Below, in pieces: positions 15,745 through 24,310 of a DNA stretch of 64,000 nt (the first letter of the stretch is position 1; each line of letters begins with the position of its first letter). Under the pieces are notes generated by a model that worked only from the letters and a program-made list of their open reading frames with translations, was not told where the DNA came from and searched no databases. The DNA comes from DASYTH01 sp035762905. Lineage in GTDB: Bacteria > Actinomycetota > Actinomycetes > Mycobacteriales > Pseudonocardiaceae. The stretch covers positions 62,001 to 126,000 of the forward strand of contig NZ_DASUCC010000041.1 of the NCBI RefSeq assembly GCF_035762905.1, given 5' to 3'. The position numbers and the translations under genes were made by a program.

Positions 15745-17328
15745 TCAGGGCAGGGTGTTCAGGAACGGCCGAACCGTGCGGGCGAAGTTGTTGCCGTTGC
15801 TGACATCCCAGTTGACCGACCAGGTCATCGCGCCGCGGATGCCCGGATAGGTGCGCGGTGGGCGGAAGCTGCCGCAGTTGGTGCCGCGCGCAAGGCAGTC
15901 CAGCGCGTTGTTCACCATGGAGGGTGCGACGATGCCGCCGCCCGCCGCCCCGGGCCCGGCGGGGAGGCCCAGCGCAACCTGGTCGGGCCGCAGCCCGTTC
16001 TCCAGCTGGATGCAGGCAAGCGCGGTCATGAAGTTCACCGTGCCCTGGGTGTAGGCCTGGGCCTGGTCGCAGCCGAGCATCGAGCCGGAGTTGTAGAACT
16101 GGGTGTGCACGACGGTGAGGATGTCCCGGATGTTCAGCGCCAGCTGGAAGTACGAGCCGCCGGTGGACTGCATGTCGATGGTCTGCGGGGCCATCGTGAT
16201 GATCAGTCCGGAGCCGACCTGGTTGCGCAGCGAGCGCAGTGCCTGGCCCATGAACGTCGGGTTGAGCCCGTTCTCCAGGTCGATGTCCACGCCGTCGAAG
16301 CCGAACTGGGTGATCAGCGAGCGCATCGTGTTGGCGAAGTTGGTGGCCGCGGCGGCGTCGCCGACCGCGACCCGGCCGGCCTCGCCGCCGACCGACAGGA
16401 TCACCTTCTTGCCGCGTGCGTGCAGGGTGGCCACGTCGGCGGTGAAGTCGGCGTTGGTGTAGCCGCCGAGCGCGCCGGACAGGCCGGCGTCGACGCCGAA
16501 GGTGACCGCGCCGGGGGTGCCGGTGGCCTCCGCGAACGCCACCGCGACCAGGTCGTAGTCGGCCGGCACGTCGCGCAGCCGCAGCTCCACCGCCGGGTTG
16601 ACGAAGTTGTGCCAGTAGCCGGTCAGGAAGTGCCGGGGCAGCGGGCCGATCGGGCAGCCGGTGGTGGTGCCGGTGACCGGCGCGCTGCGGGCCGACTCGC
16701 CGGCCGCGTTGACCGCGGAAACCGTGTAGGTGCGGGAGGTGCACGCCGCCAGGCCGGTGATCGTGGCCGAGGTGCCGGTCGGGGTGGCCCGCACGGTGGT
16801 CCCCTCGTACACCCGGTAGCCGGTCACCGTTCCGCTGGATGCGTTCCATGCCAACGAGATGCTCGATCCGGTGGTGGCGCTGACCCGAACACCGCCGGGA
16901 ACGCCGGGCACCCCGGGGGGTTGCGGTCCGCCACCGCCTCCGCCGCACGCGACGCCGTTGACCGTGCAGTTCGCCGGGGCGCCCGGCCCGCTGCCATTGA
17001 ACCCGAAGCTGACCGAGGCGCCCGGCGCCAGCGTTCCGTTCCACCCGGCGTTGCTGAACACGTAGTGGTTTCCGCTGCCGCCGCGCACGGCGTCCCAGTG
17101 CGTGCCGATCGCGGTACCGGCCGGCAGATCGAACTCCACCCGCCAACTGGAGATCGTGACGGTCCCGCCGTTTCTGATCGTGTACCGCCCTTCCCAACCT
17201 GTGCCCCAGTCGGACACCTTGGCGAACGTGGCGGTCTCCCCGGCGGCCTGGGCCACCGGAGCGGTGATCAGGCCGAGGCCGAGCAGGATGACGACAAGCG
17301 GAAGAAGGCGAGCGAATGCGGTTCGCAT
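15745..17328 (-). CDS. Secreted GH18 chitinase with CBM2 and FN3 domains
   Basis: This 527-residue protein is the first gene of the chitinase operon. A signal peptide (to about residue 28) precedes a CBM2-type cellulose/chitin-binding domain (WGTGWEGRYTIRNGG to CTVNGVACG). A Gly/Pro linker, an FN3 domain and a GH18 catalytic domain from about residue 230 follow. The full active-site motif DGVDIDLEN is present. The start is ATG 17328 with GGGAG upstream. Two DasR-like operators lie 40-80 bases upstream, so chitin-derived GlcN-6-P signalling is the likely control. Confidence 0.93.
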   Translation of the reverse strand: MRTAFARLLPLVVILLGLGLITAPVAQAAGETATFAKVSDWGTGWEGRYTIRNGGTVTISSWRVEFDLPAGTAIGTHWDAVRGGSGNHYVFSNAGWNGTLAPGASVSFGFNGSGPGAPANCTVNGVACGGGGGGPQPPGVPGVPGGVRVSATTGSSISLAWNASSGTVTGYRVYEGTTVRATPTGTSATITGLAACTSRTYTVSAVNAAGESARSAPVTGTTTGCPIGPLPRHFLTGYWHNFVNPAVELRLRDVPADYDLVAVAFAEATGTPGAVTFGVDAGLSGALGGYTNADFTADVATLHARGKKVILSVGGEAGRVAVGDAAAATNFANTMRSLITQFGFDGVDIDLENGLNPTFMGQALRSLRNQVGSGLIITMAPQTIDMQSTGGSYFQLALNIRDILTVVHTQFYNSGSMLGCDQAQAYTQGTVNFMTALACIQLENGLRPDQVALGLPAGPGAAGGGIVAPSMVNNALDCLARGTNCGSFRPPRTYPGIRGAMTWSVNWDVSNGNNFARTVRPFLNTLP

Positions 17329-17368
17329 GACAGGCTCCCGGGTGCAGGGACGGGACGCTGCTCTCCTT

Positions 17369-17383
17369 ATTGTCTAGACCAAT
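17369..17383 (-). promoter_or_regulatory. DasR-like operator (dre), proximal
   Basis: On the minus strand this reads ATTGGTCTAGACAAT, an almost perfect palindrome close to the Streptomyces DasR consensus ACTGGTCTAGACCACT. It lies 41 bases upstream of the chitinase start at 17328. DasR is a GntR regulator relieved by glucosamine 6-phosphate. The DasR gene itself is not in the window. Confidence 0.7.
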
Positions 17384-17392
17384 TTCCCACAG

Positions 17393-17406
17393 ATGTCTAG
17401 TCCAAT
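17393..17406 (-). promoter_or_regulatory. DasR-like operator (dre), distal
   Basis: On the minus strand this reads ATTGGACTAGACAT, a direct repeat of the proximal site with one substitution in the core. The two cores are 23 bases apart, about two helical turns. Paired repeats of this type occur in Streptomyces chitinase promoters. Confidence 0.6.
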
Positions 17407-17521
17407 AGTGCGACACGCGTGAATCCTCGCCCCCACCAACGCAACCTCAGGGGCACCGTGACGCAACCCAGCCACAATCACCCCGCCAACCGCACCACCC
17501 GCCGGAACGCAACAACAGCAG

Positions 17522-18121
17522 TTAACCCCGGAGAGGCGGAACAGTGACGGTTCTGGTGACCTGACCGGCAACCCCGGCGTTGTCCAGCACCACCAGGGTC
17601 ACCCGGTAGCTGCCGGACCGCGGGAACCGGTGCGACAACCGGGACCGGTTCTGCAGGTCGTCGTTCGTGCCGTCGCCGAAGCCCCAGGCGAAGTAGACGA
17701 CCGCGCCGTCCGGGTCGGTGGACCCGGCGCCGTCGAAGGTGCAGGACAGGCCGGAACAACTGGCCGTGAACCGGGCCACCGGTGCCCGCTGGGCCGGCGG
17801 CGGGCCGGGCCGCGGCGGGAGCGCCGCCTGCGTGGTGCTCGGCTTCGGTTTCGGCTTGGTGCTCTTGCGGGTCACCGTCGCCGAGGCGGTGACCGGTGCC
17901 GGCGCGGCGTTGACCTGGATCGGGGTGGTCGTCGGCGCGATGTCGTCCTCGGCGCCCCCGGCGATCACCGGGCCGGGCAGCTGCGGGAACGGCGGCACCT
18001 GCTCGGCCGGTCGCGCGGCCAGCGACGCGATCACCGCGAACAGTGTGGCCACAAGGATTCCGGCCAGACCCAGGAACGCGAACGACGCGCGCCGGCGCCG
18101 CGGTCCCTGCTGACTCGGCAT
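17522..18121 (-). CDS. Membrane-anchored PKD-domain protein
   Basis: This 199-residue protein has a basic N-terminus (PRRRRA), one transmembrane segment (about residues 13-35) and a Pro/Thr/Lys-rich linker. A C-terminal PKD domain contains ASCSGLSCTFDGAGSTDPDG and the FGDGT strand. PKD domains are extracellular adhesion or spacer modules, so it is probably exposed outside the membrane. A GTG at 18124 directly before the ATG fits a leaderless start behind TAGGTT at 18133-18138. Function unknown. Confidence 0.75.
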   Translation of the reverse strand: MPSQQGPRRRRASFAFLGLAGILVATLFAVIASLAARPAEQVPPFPQLPGPVIAGGAEDDIAPTTTPIQVNAAPAPVTASATVTRKSTKPKPKPSTTQAALPPRPGPPPAQRAPVARFTASCSGLSCTFDGAGSTDPDGAVVYFAWGFGDGTNDDLQNRSRLSHRFPRSGSYRVTLVVLDNAGVAGQVTRTVTVPPLRG

Positions 18122-18132
18122 CACAGCGGCGT

Positions 18133-18138
18133 AACCTA
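18133..18138 (-). promoter_or_regulatory. -10-like box TAGGTT of the PKD gene
   Basis: On the minus strand TAGGTT ends 8 bases before a GTG (18124) and 11 before the ATG (18121). No Shine-Dalgarno sequence is seen, so a leaderless GTG start is plausible. Confidence 0.4.
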
Positions 18139-18220
18139 GCAGCTTCGCTCCGTGTCCGATACGTCCAGCTGGGTGACGCGGCGGCCGGCGATTGCGGGAT
18201 CGGTACCGGCCGTTCGAATC

Positions 18221-18249
18221 TTGCTCCGGGTCAGGGCCGGGTTTACCGT
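18221..18249 (+). promoter_or_regulatory. Putative sigma-70 type promoter of the M6 protease gene
   Basis: TTGCTC at 18221-18226, a 17-base spacer and TACCGT at 18244-18249 make a good actinobacterial promoter. The -10 box ends 8 bases before the GTG start at 18258, which predicts a leaderless transcript. Confidence 0.55.
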
Positions 18250-18257
18250 CGAAGTTC

Positions 18258-20342
18258 GTGACCCGCACCCTGCAGCTCGCGTCCCTGCTCGCGGCCGCGG
18301 CGTTCGCGGCCGGCTTCGTGGTGACCCCCGCCGCCGCCGCCCCCGTGCCCCCACCGGACAACCCGTGGCAGTACGACCACTGGCCCCAGCAACAGCCCTG
18401 GCAGGAAGGCAAACCGCTGACCATGCAGGGCCGCCCCGGCTTCCCCGCCCCGATCGACCCGCAGAACTGGGTGAACCCGGACCACATGACGTGGGACGAC
18501 TACCGGCCGGTGCCGGGCACCAACTGGGCCGACCCGAGCCGGCCCGGCTCGGTGCGCACGTTCCGCGGCGCGCTGGTCCTGCTCGACTACCCGAACCAGC
18601 CGTTCGTGGTGACCAGGCCGCAGAACTCGACCGTGTTCGGCAACCCGAGCGCGGAGGCGCACGACATCCCGCGCGACCGGGTGGCCCAGTTCTACAAGGA
18701 CTTCCTGAACACGCCGGGCACTCTCAACCGCGGGCACACGTTGCACGAGTACTGGATGGAGGATTCCGCCGGCCGCTACGGCGTCCAGCTCACCGGGTTC
18801 GGGCCGTACCTGATGCCGGGCAAGTCGCACGAGTACGCCATGGAGTTCCAGGCCGGCACCGGCTGCCCGGCCGGGGACAACTGCAACCGCAACATCCGCA
18901 CCGACGGCCGGGCCGCCTGGGTGGCCGACGTCGGCGCGGAGGTGCCCGCCGGGTTCGACTTCGTGTTCTTCCTCTCCGCCGGTCAGGACGAGTCCTCGAC
19001 CTGGCAGGAGTTCGGGATGATGAAGTTCCAGAACAAGGAGGACGTGACCGACGCGTTCGGCCCGCCGGACGAGAACCTGACGAACTGGAGCCGCACCCGG
19101 TACGTGGAGTGGACCTCGTGGGCGTCCGGCTCGTCCATCTGGCCCAACGCCGGCGGCGGCTCGTCCACCCAGGCGGAGAGCTCGGGCATGTCGGTGTTCG
19201 CCCACGAGTTCAGCCACATCCTGGGCATCGGCGACAACTACAACAACCCGTACGGCATCCCCCTGCGCCGCGCGTACTCGGGCATCTGGGAGATGCTGTC
19301 CCGCGGCACGTTCAACGGCCCGGGCGGCCCCCACAGCCGGTGGGTGATCCCGCCGACCGCGGGCGCGTCGATGGGCGCGCAACACATGCTGCGCAACAAG
19401 CTCAAGCTCAACATGGTGGACGAGGCCAACGTGCTGCGGTTGAGCCGGGAGGCGCTCGCGCAGTCCGGTCTGGTGGTCGCCACCGTGCACGCGCGAGCCT
19501 TCCAGCCGGGCGGGAACACCCTGTCCGGGATCAACATCGCCATGGGCACCGGCGACCTCGCGCCGCCGTGCAACGTCGCCACCGACGTGTTCTGTGACGG
19601 CCGCGGCTACCAGAACTACACGCTCGAGGTGGTCGACCGGATGGGCACCGACTCGTTCACGCCGGACTCCGGGGTGCTGATCGCCAAGACCAAGAACCAG
19701 GACCAGGCGCCGTTCGAGTGGGTGATGGACGCCAACCCGCAGGACATCGGGATGACCGACTACGTGGCGCCGGACGGCACCCGGGTGCCGATCACCCTTG
19801 GCGACTACCGGCAGCTGTCCGACGCGCTGTTCCACGCCGGCACCGACTCGGGCAGCGAGTTCGAGTTCGTCGACACCGCCAACCGGCTGCACTTCTACGT
19901 GCTGGACGTGCGACGCGACGCCCAGGGCCTGCTGTCCTACACGGTCGCGATCCGCTCGCTGGACGGCGCGGGGCCGGCGCCGCGCGGCGTGCGGCTGGCC
20001 CTGGCCAACGCCCGGGCGGACGGCGACGGGTTGGCCCGGTGCAACGTTCCGCTGACCAACACCGGATCGCCCGCGCCGCCGCGCGGCGACCACCCCGAGG
20101 ACGTCACCGCGTACCTGGGCAGCGACGTCTACCGGCTGTCGGCCACGGTCGACGGTGCGGGCTGGAGCAGCTGGCTGCCCAACCAACTGGCCACCGCCCG
20201 GTTCGGCAGCACCGTGCAGGTGCCGGTGTACGTCAGGCAGGACGGCCAGGGCGCCAACCCCGTGCGGGTCCGGGTGACGGCGACCTCGGAGAGCGATCCG
20301 ACCAGGACGTCCACCGCCACCTGCTACGTGTTCGGACGCTGA
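18258..20342 (+). CDS. Secreted M6-family (immune inhibitor A-like) metalloprotease
   Basis: This 694-residue secreted protein has a Sec signal peptide of about 30 residues. The zinc-protease motif HEFSH lies at residues 316-320 within SVFAHEFSHILGIGDNYN, typical of M6 peptidases. It is followed by conserved PHSRWVIPP and a C-terminal domain of about 200 residues that may be a galactose-binding-like module. The start GTG 18258 was chosen because it places the signal peptide at the N-terminus; a longer frame upstream has no signal. It is followed after 3 bases by a second metalloprotease, so extracellular protein degradation is the likely role. Confidence 0.85.
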   Translation: MTRTLQLASLLAAAAFAAGFVVTPAAAAPVPPPDNPWQYDHWPQQQPWQEGKPLTMQGRPGFPAPIDPQNWVNPDHMTWDDYRPVPGTNWADPSRPGSVRTFRGALVLLDYPNQPFVVTRPQNSTVFGNPSAEAHDIPRDRVAQFYKDFLNTPGTLNRGHTLHEYWMEDSAGRYGVQLTGFGPYLMPGKSHEYAMEFQAGTGCPAGDNCNRNIRTDGRAAWVADVGAEVPAGFDFVFFLSAGQDESSTWQEFGMMKFQNKEDVTDAFGPPDENLTNWSRTRYVEWTSWASGSSIWPNAGGGSSTQAESSGMSVFAHEFSHILGIGDNYNNPYGIPLRRAYSGIWEMLSRGTFNGPGGPHSRWVIPPTAGASMGAQHMLRNKLKLNMVDEANVLRLSREALAQSGLVVATVHARAFQPGGNTLSGINIAMGTGDLAPPCNVATDVFCDGRGYQNYTLEVVDRMGTDSFTPDSGVLIAKTKNQDQAPFEWVMDANPQDIGMTDYVAPDGTRVPITLGDYRQLSDALFHAGTDSGSEFEFVDTANRLHFYVLDVRRDAQGLLSYTVAIRSLDGAGPAPRGVRLALANARADGDGLARCNVPLTNTGSPAPPRGDHPEDVTAYLGSDVYRLSATVDGAGWSSWLPNQLATARFGSTVQVPVYVRQDGQGANPVRVRVTATSESDPTRTSTATCYVFGR

Positions 20343-20345
20343 GCC

Positions 20346-22625
20346 GTGCGCCGGTCACTGCTCGCCGCCGCGGTGTCGCTGGGCCTGGCAGTCGGCGGCG
20401 TGGCGGCGCTGCCGGCAGCCGCGCACGCGGCGCCCGGCGACGCCGTCGTGGTTCCGGTTCAGGTGACCGGCGACCCGGCCAAGCGGTTCAACATGGTGCT
20501 GCTCGGCGACGGCTACACCGAGGCCGAGCAGGCGAAGTTCCGCGAGCACGTGGACAAGCACCTCAACGTGCTGTGGACCATCGAGCCGTTCAAGACCTAC
20601 CGCAGCTACGTCAACGTCTACGCGGTGGAGATCATCTCCGGTGAGTCCGGAGTGGACTGTGACCCGAACCTGGACTCGCCGCGCCGGGACACCCCGCTGA
20701 ACATGGGATTCTGGGGCGGTTGCAACCCGAACAGCGTGCAGCGGCTGCTCACCGTGGACGGCGCGGCCGCAAACCGGTACGCCAACCTGGTCGCCGGCAC
20801 CACACCGGGCAACCGGCAGTTGCTGGCGCTGGGCAACAGCGACACCTACGGCGGCGCGGGCGGGTCCAACGCCACCGCGTCCGGCGGCAACGCGCTGTCC
20901 GCGCTGATCTCCCCGCACGAGCTCGGTCACTCGCTCGGCAACCTGCAGGACGAGTACGACTACCTCGCCCGGGGCGTGCGCGGCGCCGCCTACACCGGGC
21001 CGGAGCCGTTCTCCGTCCACCACACCCTGCTGACCGAGCGGCAGCTGCGTGATCAGCAGCAGAAGTGGTGGCGCTGGCTGGGTGAGCGCAGCGAGTCCGG
21101 CGGCACGATCGGCCGGTACGAGAGCGGCATGCACATGGGCAACGGGGTCTGGCGACCTAGTGCGCACTCGATCATGAAGACCCTCGGCTACTACTACGAC
21201 CAACCCGGCCGGGAGCAGATGACCCAGCGGATCTCGGCCAAGACCAGCATCCTGCAGGACGCCACCCCCGATGACGTGCCGGTGGGGGCGGACCGCGTGG
21301 TGTGGGTGGAGACCCTGCACCCGGTCGCCCACTCGCTCGCGGTGACCTGGACGCTGGACGGCGCCGTGCTGCCCACCGGCGGCGCGCACAGTGTCGATCT
21401 GTCCACCATGGACATACCGGCCGGGGTGCACACGCTGACCGCGACCGTCGTCGATCCCACGGTCTTCGTGCGCGACCCGGCGATCCGTGGCTCGGCGGCG
21501 CTCACCCGGACCCGGTCCTGGACGGTGGACACCGCGGTGGTCACGCCACCGGAGGACGTCCCGGTGGAGATCACCGCGGCCACCCCGACCGGCCGCCCGG
21601 TCGGCGGCACCGACGTGGTCTACGTGGAGACCAGCCATCCGCGCGACGTCATCCCGCCGGTCACCTGGACGCTGGACGGCCGCCCGATCGCCGCCCCGGG
21701 CAACGACCGGGAACTGGCGCTTGCCGGCCTCGGCCTGTCCGGCCGGCACACGCTGACCGCCACCGCGGGTGCGTCGAGTCGCATGTGGACGATCGACGCC
21801 CGGCGGCCGGAGACCGGCTACGAGTTGTCCGCCGCGCTGCTCACCGTGCCCAAGCCGGGCCGGACCGAGTTCATCTTCAACGGCCCGTTCACCATGCGGC
21901 TGACCGGCACCGACGACACGCCGGGCTTCGTGGTGCGCGAGTTCCAGACCGACGGCGACGGCTGGTTCAACTACTTCGGCTGGCCCACCGACCCGGACCT
22001 GCCGTTCCTGTTCACCCCGAGCGGAACCAACATCGACAACCTGATCTACGGCAAGCTCGGCGTGCCGCGGCTGTCGCCGTGGGACGACCCGACGCCCAGC
22101 TACGGCCGGCACACCATCGCCTACCGCGCGATCGACCCGGCCGGAAACTACGGCACGCCCGAGGAGTTCGTCGTCACCCTGCTGCCAGAGCCGCCGGCCT
22201 GCACGGCCACGATCACCGGCCGGCACCGGGGTTCGCTGGTCGTTTCCACCGGCGTCACCTGCCTGGACCGGGCGGAGGTGGCCGGGCCGGTGCTGGTCCG
22301 GCCGGGTGCGTCCCTGGTGGCCTCCGGGGCGACGGTCGCCGGGCCGGTGGTGGCTGCCGGCGCGGCGGCGGTGGAACTGCTCGACACCACGGTCCGCGGT
22401 CCCCTTTCGGTCACCGGAACCACCGCCGACCTGACCGTGGTGGGCGGCGCGGTGCACGGCCCGGTGTCGCTGTCCGGCAACCGCACCGGAACCCGGGCAC
22501 CCGTGCTGGCCGGCGTGGTGATCCACGGCCCGCTGTACTGTGCCGGCAACACCCCAGGGCCGGAGAACCTGCAGGCACCCAACACCGTGCGCGGACCGGT
22601 CATCGGCCAGTGCGCTCAGCTCTGA
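20346..22625 (+). CDS. Secreted peptidase M64 (IgA-peptidase-like)
   Basis: This 759-residue protein starts at GTG 20346 with a Sec signal (AAAVSLGLAVGGVAALPA). The M64 domain has FNMVLLGDGYTEAE, an ISGESGVDCDP segment, and the zinc motif HELGH at 191-195 followed by NLQDEYD. Downstream are two Ig-like repeats (each containing VTWTLDG) and an OmpL47-like region. A Gly-rich C-terminal part has repeated short beta-like strands (GPVVAAGA, GPLSVTGT, GPVSLSGN). M64 members cleave extracellular proteins. It is translated right behind the M6 protease. Confidence 0.85.
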   Translation: MRRSLLAAAVSLGLAVGGVAALPAAAHAAPGDAVVVPVQVTGDPAKRFNMVLLGDGYTEAEQAKFREHVDKHLNVLWTIEPFKTYRSYVNVYAVEIISGESGVDCDPNLDSPRRDTPLNMGFWGGCNPNSVQRLLTVDGAAANRYANLVAGTTPGNRQLLALGNSDTYGGAGGSNATASGGNALSALISPHELGHSLGNLQDEYDYLARGVRGAAYTGPEPFSVHHTLLTERQLRDQQQKWWRWLGERSESGGTIGRYESGMHMGNGVWRPSAHSIMKTLGYYYDQPGREQMTQRISAKTSILQDATPDDVPVGADRVVWVETLHPVAHSLAVTWTLDGAVLPTGGAHSVDLSTMDIPAGVHTLTATVVDPTVFVRDPAIRGSAALTRTRSWTVDTAVVTPPEDVPVEITAATPTGRPVGGTDVVYVETSHPRDVIPPVTWTLDGRPIAAPGNDRELALAGLGLSGRHTLTATAGASSRMWTIDARRPETGYELSAALLTVPKPGRTEFIFNGPFTMRLTGTDDTPGFVVREFQTDGDGWFNYFGWPTDPDLPFLFTPSGTNIDNLIYGKLGVPRLSPWDDPTPSYGRHTIAYRAIDPAGNYGTPEEFVVTLLPEPPACTATITGRHRGSLVVSTGVTCLDRAEVAGPVLVRPGASLVASGATVAGPVVAAGAAAVELLDTTVRGPLSVTGTTADLTVVGGAVHGPVSLSGNRTGTRAPVLAGVVIHGPLYCAGNTPGPENLQAPNTVRGPVIGQCAQL

Positions 22626-23170
22626 TCCGGCACCCGGCCCAGCGACCGGAGCGTCCAGGTGGCCGAACCGCCGGACAGCACGGTGTGCGACAGCGGCGCG
22701 ATGTCGATGCGCCAGAACGACTCCGGGGTGGCCCGGATGGCGTGCACGATCGCCGCCCGGATCACCGACGGGTGGGTGACGGCGGCGATCCGCTGCCGGC
22801 CACTCGGCAGCTCGTCCAGCCAACCGCCCACCCGGGCCAGAACGTCCATTGTGGACTCACCGCCGTGCGGGGTGGCGGTCGGGTCGGTCAGCCACTCCCG
22901 TACCGCATCCGGCTCGGTGTCGGACAACTCGGCGAGCGTGCGGCCCCGCCAGCGGCCGTAGTCGCACTCCCGCAACCGGGCCTCGAGTCGAGGCGCCAGC
23001 CCGAGCGCGGCGGCGGTCTGCCGGCAGCACACCGCCGGGCCGGTGAACGCGAGGTCCACCCGGATCCGCAGCCGGGCCGGCGCACCCTCGATCGACTCGT
23101 CGTCCGGGAACGCGGCCCGCCGGGTGGCCGTGGTGGGGCCGTGGCAGACCAACACAAGACGGGTGGTCAT
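22616..23170 (-). CDS. Histidine phosphatase superfamily protein
   Basis: This 184-residue protein is of the phosphoglycerate mutase/alpha-ribazole phosphatase type. Its start motif is LVCHGPTT, where the usual RHG is CHG, so the position next to the catalytic His has Cys instead of Arg. Later motifs ECDYGRWRG and the second histidine (AVTHPSVI) are present. Its position next to the cobalamin block makes a CobC-like or housekeeping phosphatase role possible, but the altered RHG motif makes activity uncertain. It overlaps the M64 gene end by 10 bases. Confidence 0.75.
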   Translation of the reverse strand: MTTRLVLVCHGPTTATRRAAFPDDESIEGAPARLRIRVDLAFTGPAVCCRQTAAALGLAPRLEARLRECDYGRWRGRTLAELSDTEPDAVREWLTDPTATPHGGESTMDVLARVGGWLDELPSGRQRIAAVTHPSVIRAAIVHAIRATPESFWRIDIAPLSHTVLSGGSATWTLRSLGRVPDQS

Positions 23171-23187
23171 CCGGCTCCCATGGGTGG

Positions 23188-23290
23188 TACGTTGCCAAAT
23201 TGACCCTGATGGTACGAGGAAGCCGGTGAAACTCCGGCACGGCCGCGCCACTGTGCAGTGCGTCAGCACGAGTCAGACCCTCGAACCGTC
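23188..23290 (+). ncRNA. Cobalamin (B12) riboswitch upstream of cbtB
   Basis: The conserved B12-box core is present: GAGGAAGCCGGTGAAACTCC, then GGCACGGCCGCGCCACTGTG, and the 3' GAGTCAGACCC that pairs back. Riboswitches of this class reduce expression of downstream genes when adenosylcobalamin is bound. It stands directly before the cobalt transporter gene pair. The edges are approximate. Confidence 0.9.
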
Positions 23291-23335
23291 GAACGCTCCA
23301 CGATGGGCCGCGTGAGCCCGAGGAGGTTGCGCCAG

Positions 23336-23545
23336 ATGTCGCAGGCCGTTGCCGTCCCGACCCCGATCCCGGTGCGGATCCCGATCCGCGAGATTCTGCC
23401 CTACGCGATCTTCGCCGGCGTGCTGTTCCTGGTGGTGATGTACTTCGTCGGCTCCGAACAGGGCGCGGTGCAGTTGTTCTCCGGAACGCTCCTGCACGAG
23501 TTCGTGCACGACGGCCGGCACCTGCTCGGTTTTCCCTGTCACTGA
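23336..23545 (+). CDS. cbtB: Cobalt transporter subunit CbtB
   Basis: This 69-residue single-span membrane protein ends with the CbtB metal motif HEFVHDGRHLLGFPCH, whose histidines are thought to handle cobalt. The start ATG 23336 is preceded by GAGGAGG at 23320-23326; a longer frame to 23258 would run into the riboswitch. CbtA follows 12 bases downstream. The B12 riboswitch controls both. Confidence 0.9.
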   Translation: MSQAVAVPTPIPVRIPIREILPYAIFAGVLFLVVMYFVGSEQGAVQLFSGTLLHEFVHDGRHLLGFPCH

Positions 23546-23557
23546 CCGGCGTCCGGC

Positions 23558-24310
23558 ATGACACTGTCCATGCGCACCTTGCTGGTGTGGGGCCTGCTCG
23601 CGGGTCTGGTGGCCGGGGTGCTGGCGTTCGGTTTCGCCGCGACGATCGGTGAACCGCCGGTGGAGGCGGCGATCGCGGTCGAGGAACAGGGCGCCGGGCA
23701 CGAGCACGAGGCCGGCGCGGCCGAGGAGCCCGCCCCGGTCAGCCGGGGCATACAGCGCACCGTCGGCCTCGCGGTCGGCACGTGTGCGTTCGGCGTCGCA
23801 CTCGGCGGGCTGTTCGCGCTCGCGTTCGCCTTCGGCTACGGACGGATCGCCCGGCTCGCCCCGTGGGCGACCGCGCTGCTGCTCGCCGGGATCGGGTTCG
23901 TTTCCGTGCACCTGGTGCCGTTCCTGGTCTACCCGCCCAACCCGCCGGCGGTGGGCGAGGAGAACACGATCGGCGACCGGACCGCGCTGTACTTCGGCAT
24001 GATGGCGATCTCCGTCGCGCTGGCCGTCGCCGGAGTCGCACTGGCCCGGCGACTCTCGGCCTGGCTCGGCACGGTCGCCGTGATCGCCGGCTATGCCGTC
24101 CTGGCCGGGGTGATCGGCACGCTGCTGCCGCACTTCGACGAGGTGCCACCGGGTTTCCCGGCTCAGGTGCTCTGGGAGTTCCGGATCGCCTCGCTCGGCA
24201 CCCAGGCGGTGTTGTGGGCGGCGATCGGGGTCGGGTTCGCCTTCCTGCTCGACCGCGCCGAGCACCGGGCGACGAACCGGGAGATGGCCGCCGGACACGC
24301 CGCCGGGTGA
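23558..24310 (+). CDS. cbtA: Cobalt transporter subunit CbtA
   Basis: This 250-residue protein has about six membrane segments. An acidic/His loop (EEQGAGHEHEAGAAEE) follows the first span, and the family segment FVSVHLVPFLVYPPNPPAVG includes the conserved histidine. CbtA with CbtB forms a cobalt uptake system found next to B12 genes. ATG 23558 or 23570 could start it. Its last 148 bases overlap the tail of convergent cobB. Confidence 0.9.
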   Translation: MTLSMRTLLVWGLLAGLVAGVLAFGFAATIGEPPVEAAIAVEEQGAGHEHEAGAAEEPAPVSRGIQRTVGLAVGTCAFGVALGGLFALAFAFGYGRIARLAPWATALLLAGIGFVSVHLVPFLVYPPNPPAVGEENTIGDRTALYFGMMAISVALAVAGVALARRLSAWLGTVAVIAGYAVLAGVIGTLLPHFDEVPPGFPAQVLWEFRIASLGTQAVLWAAIGVGFAFLLDRAEHRATNREMAAGHAAG

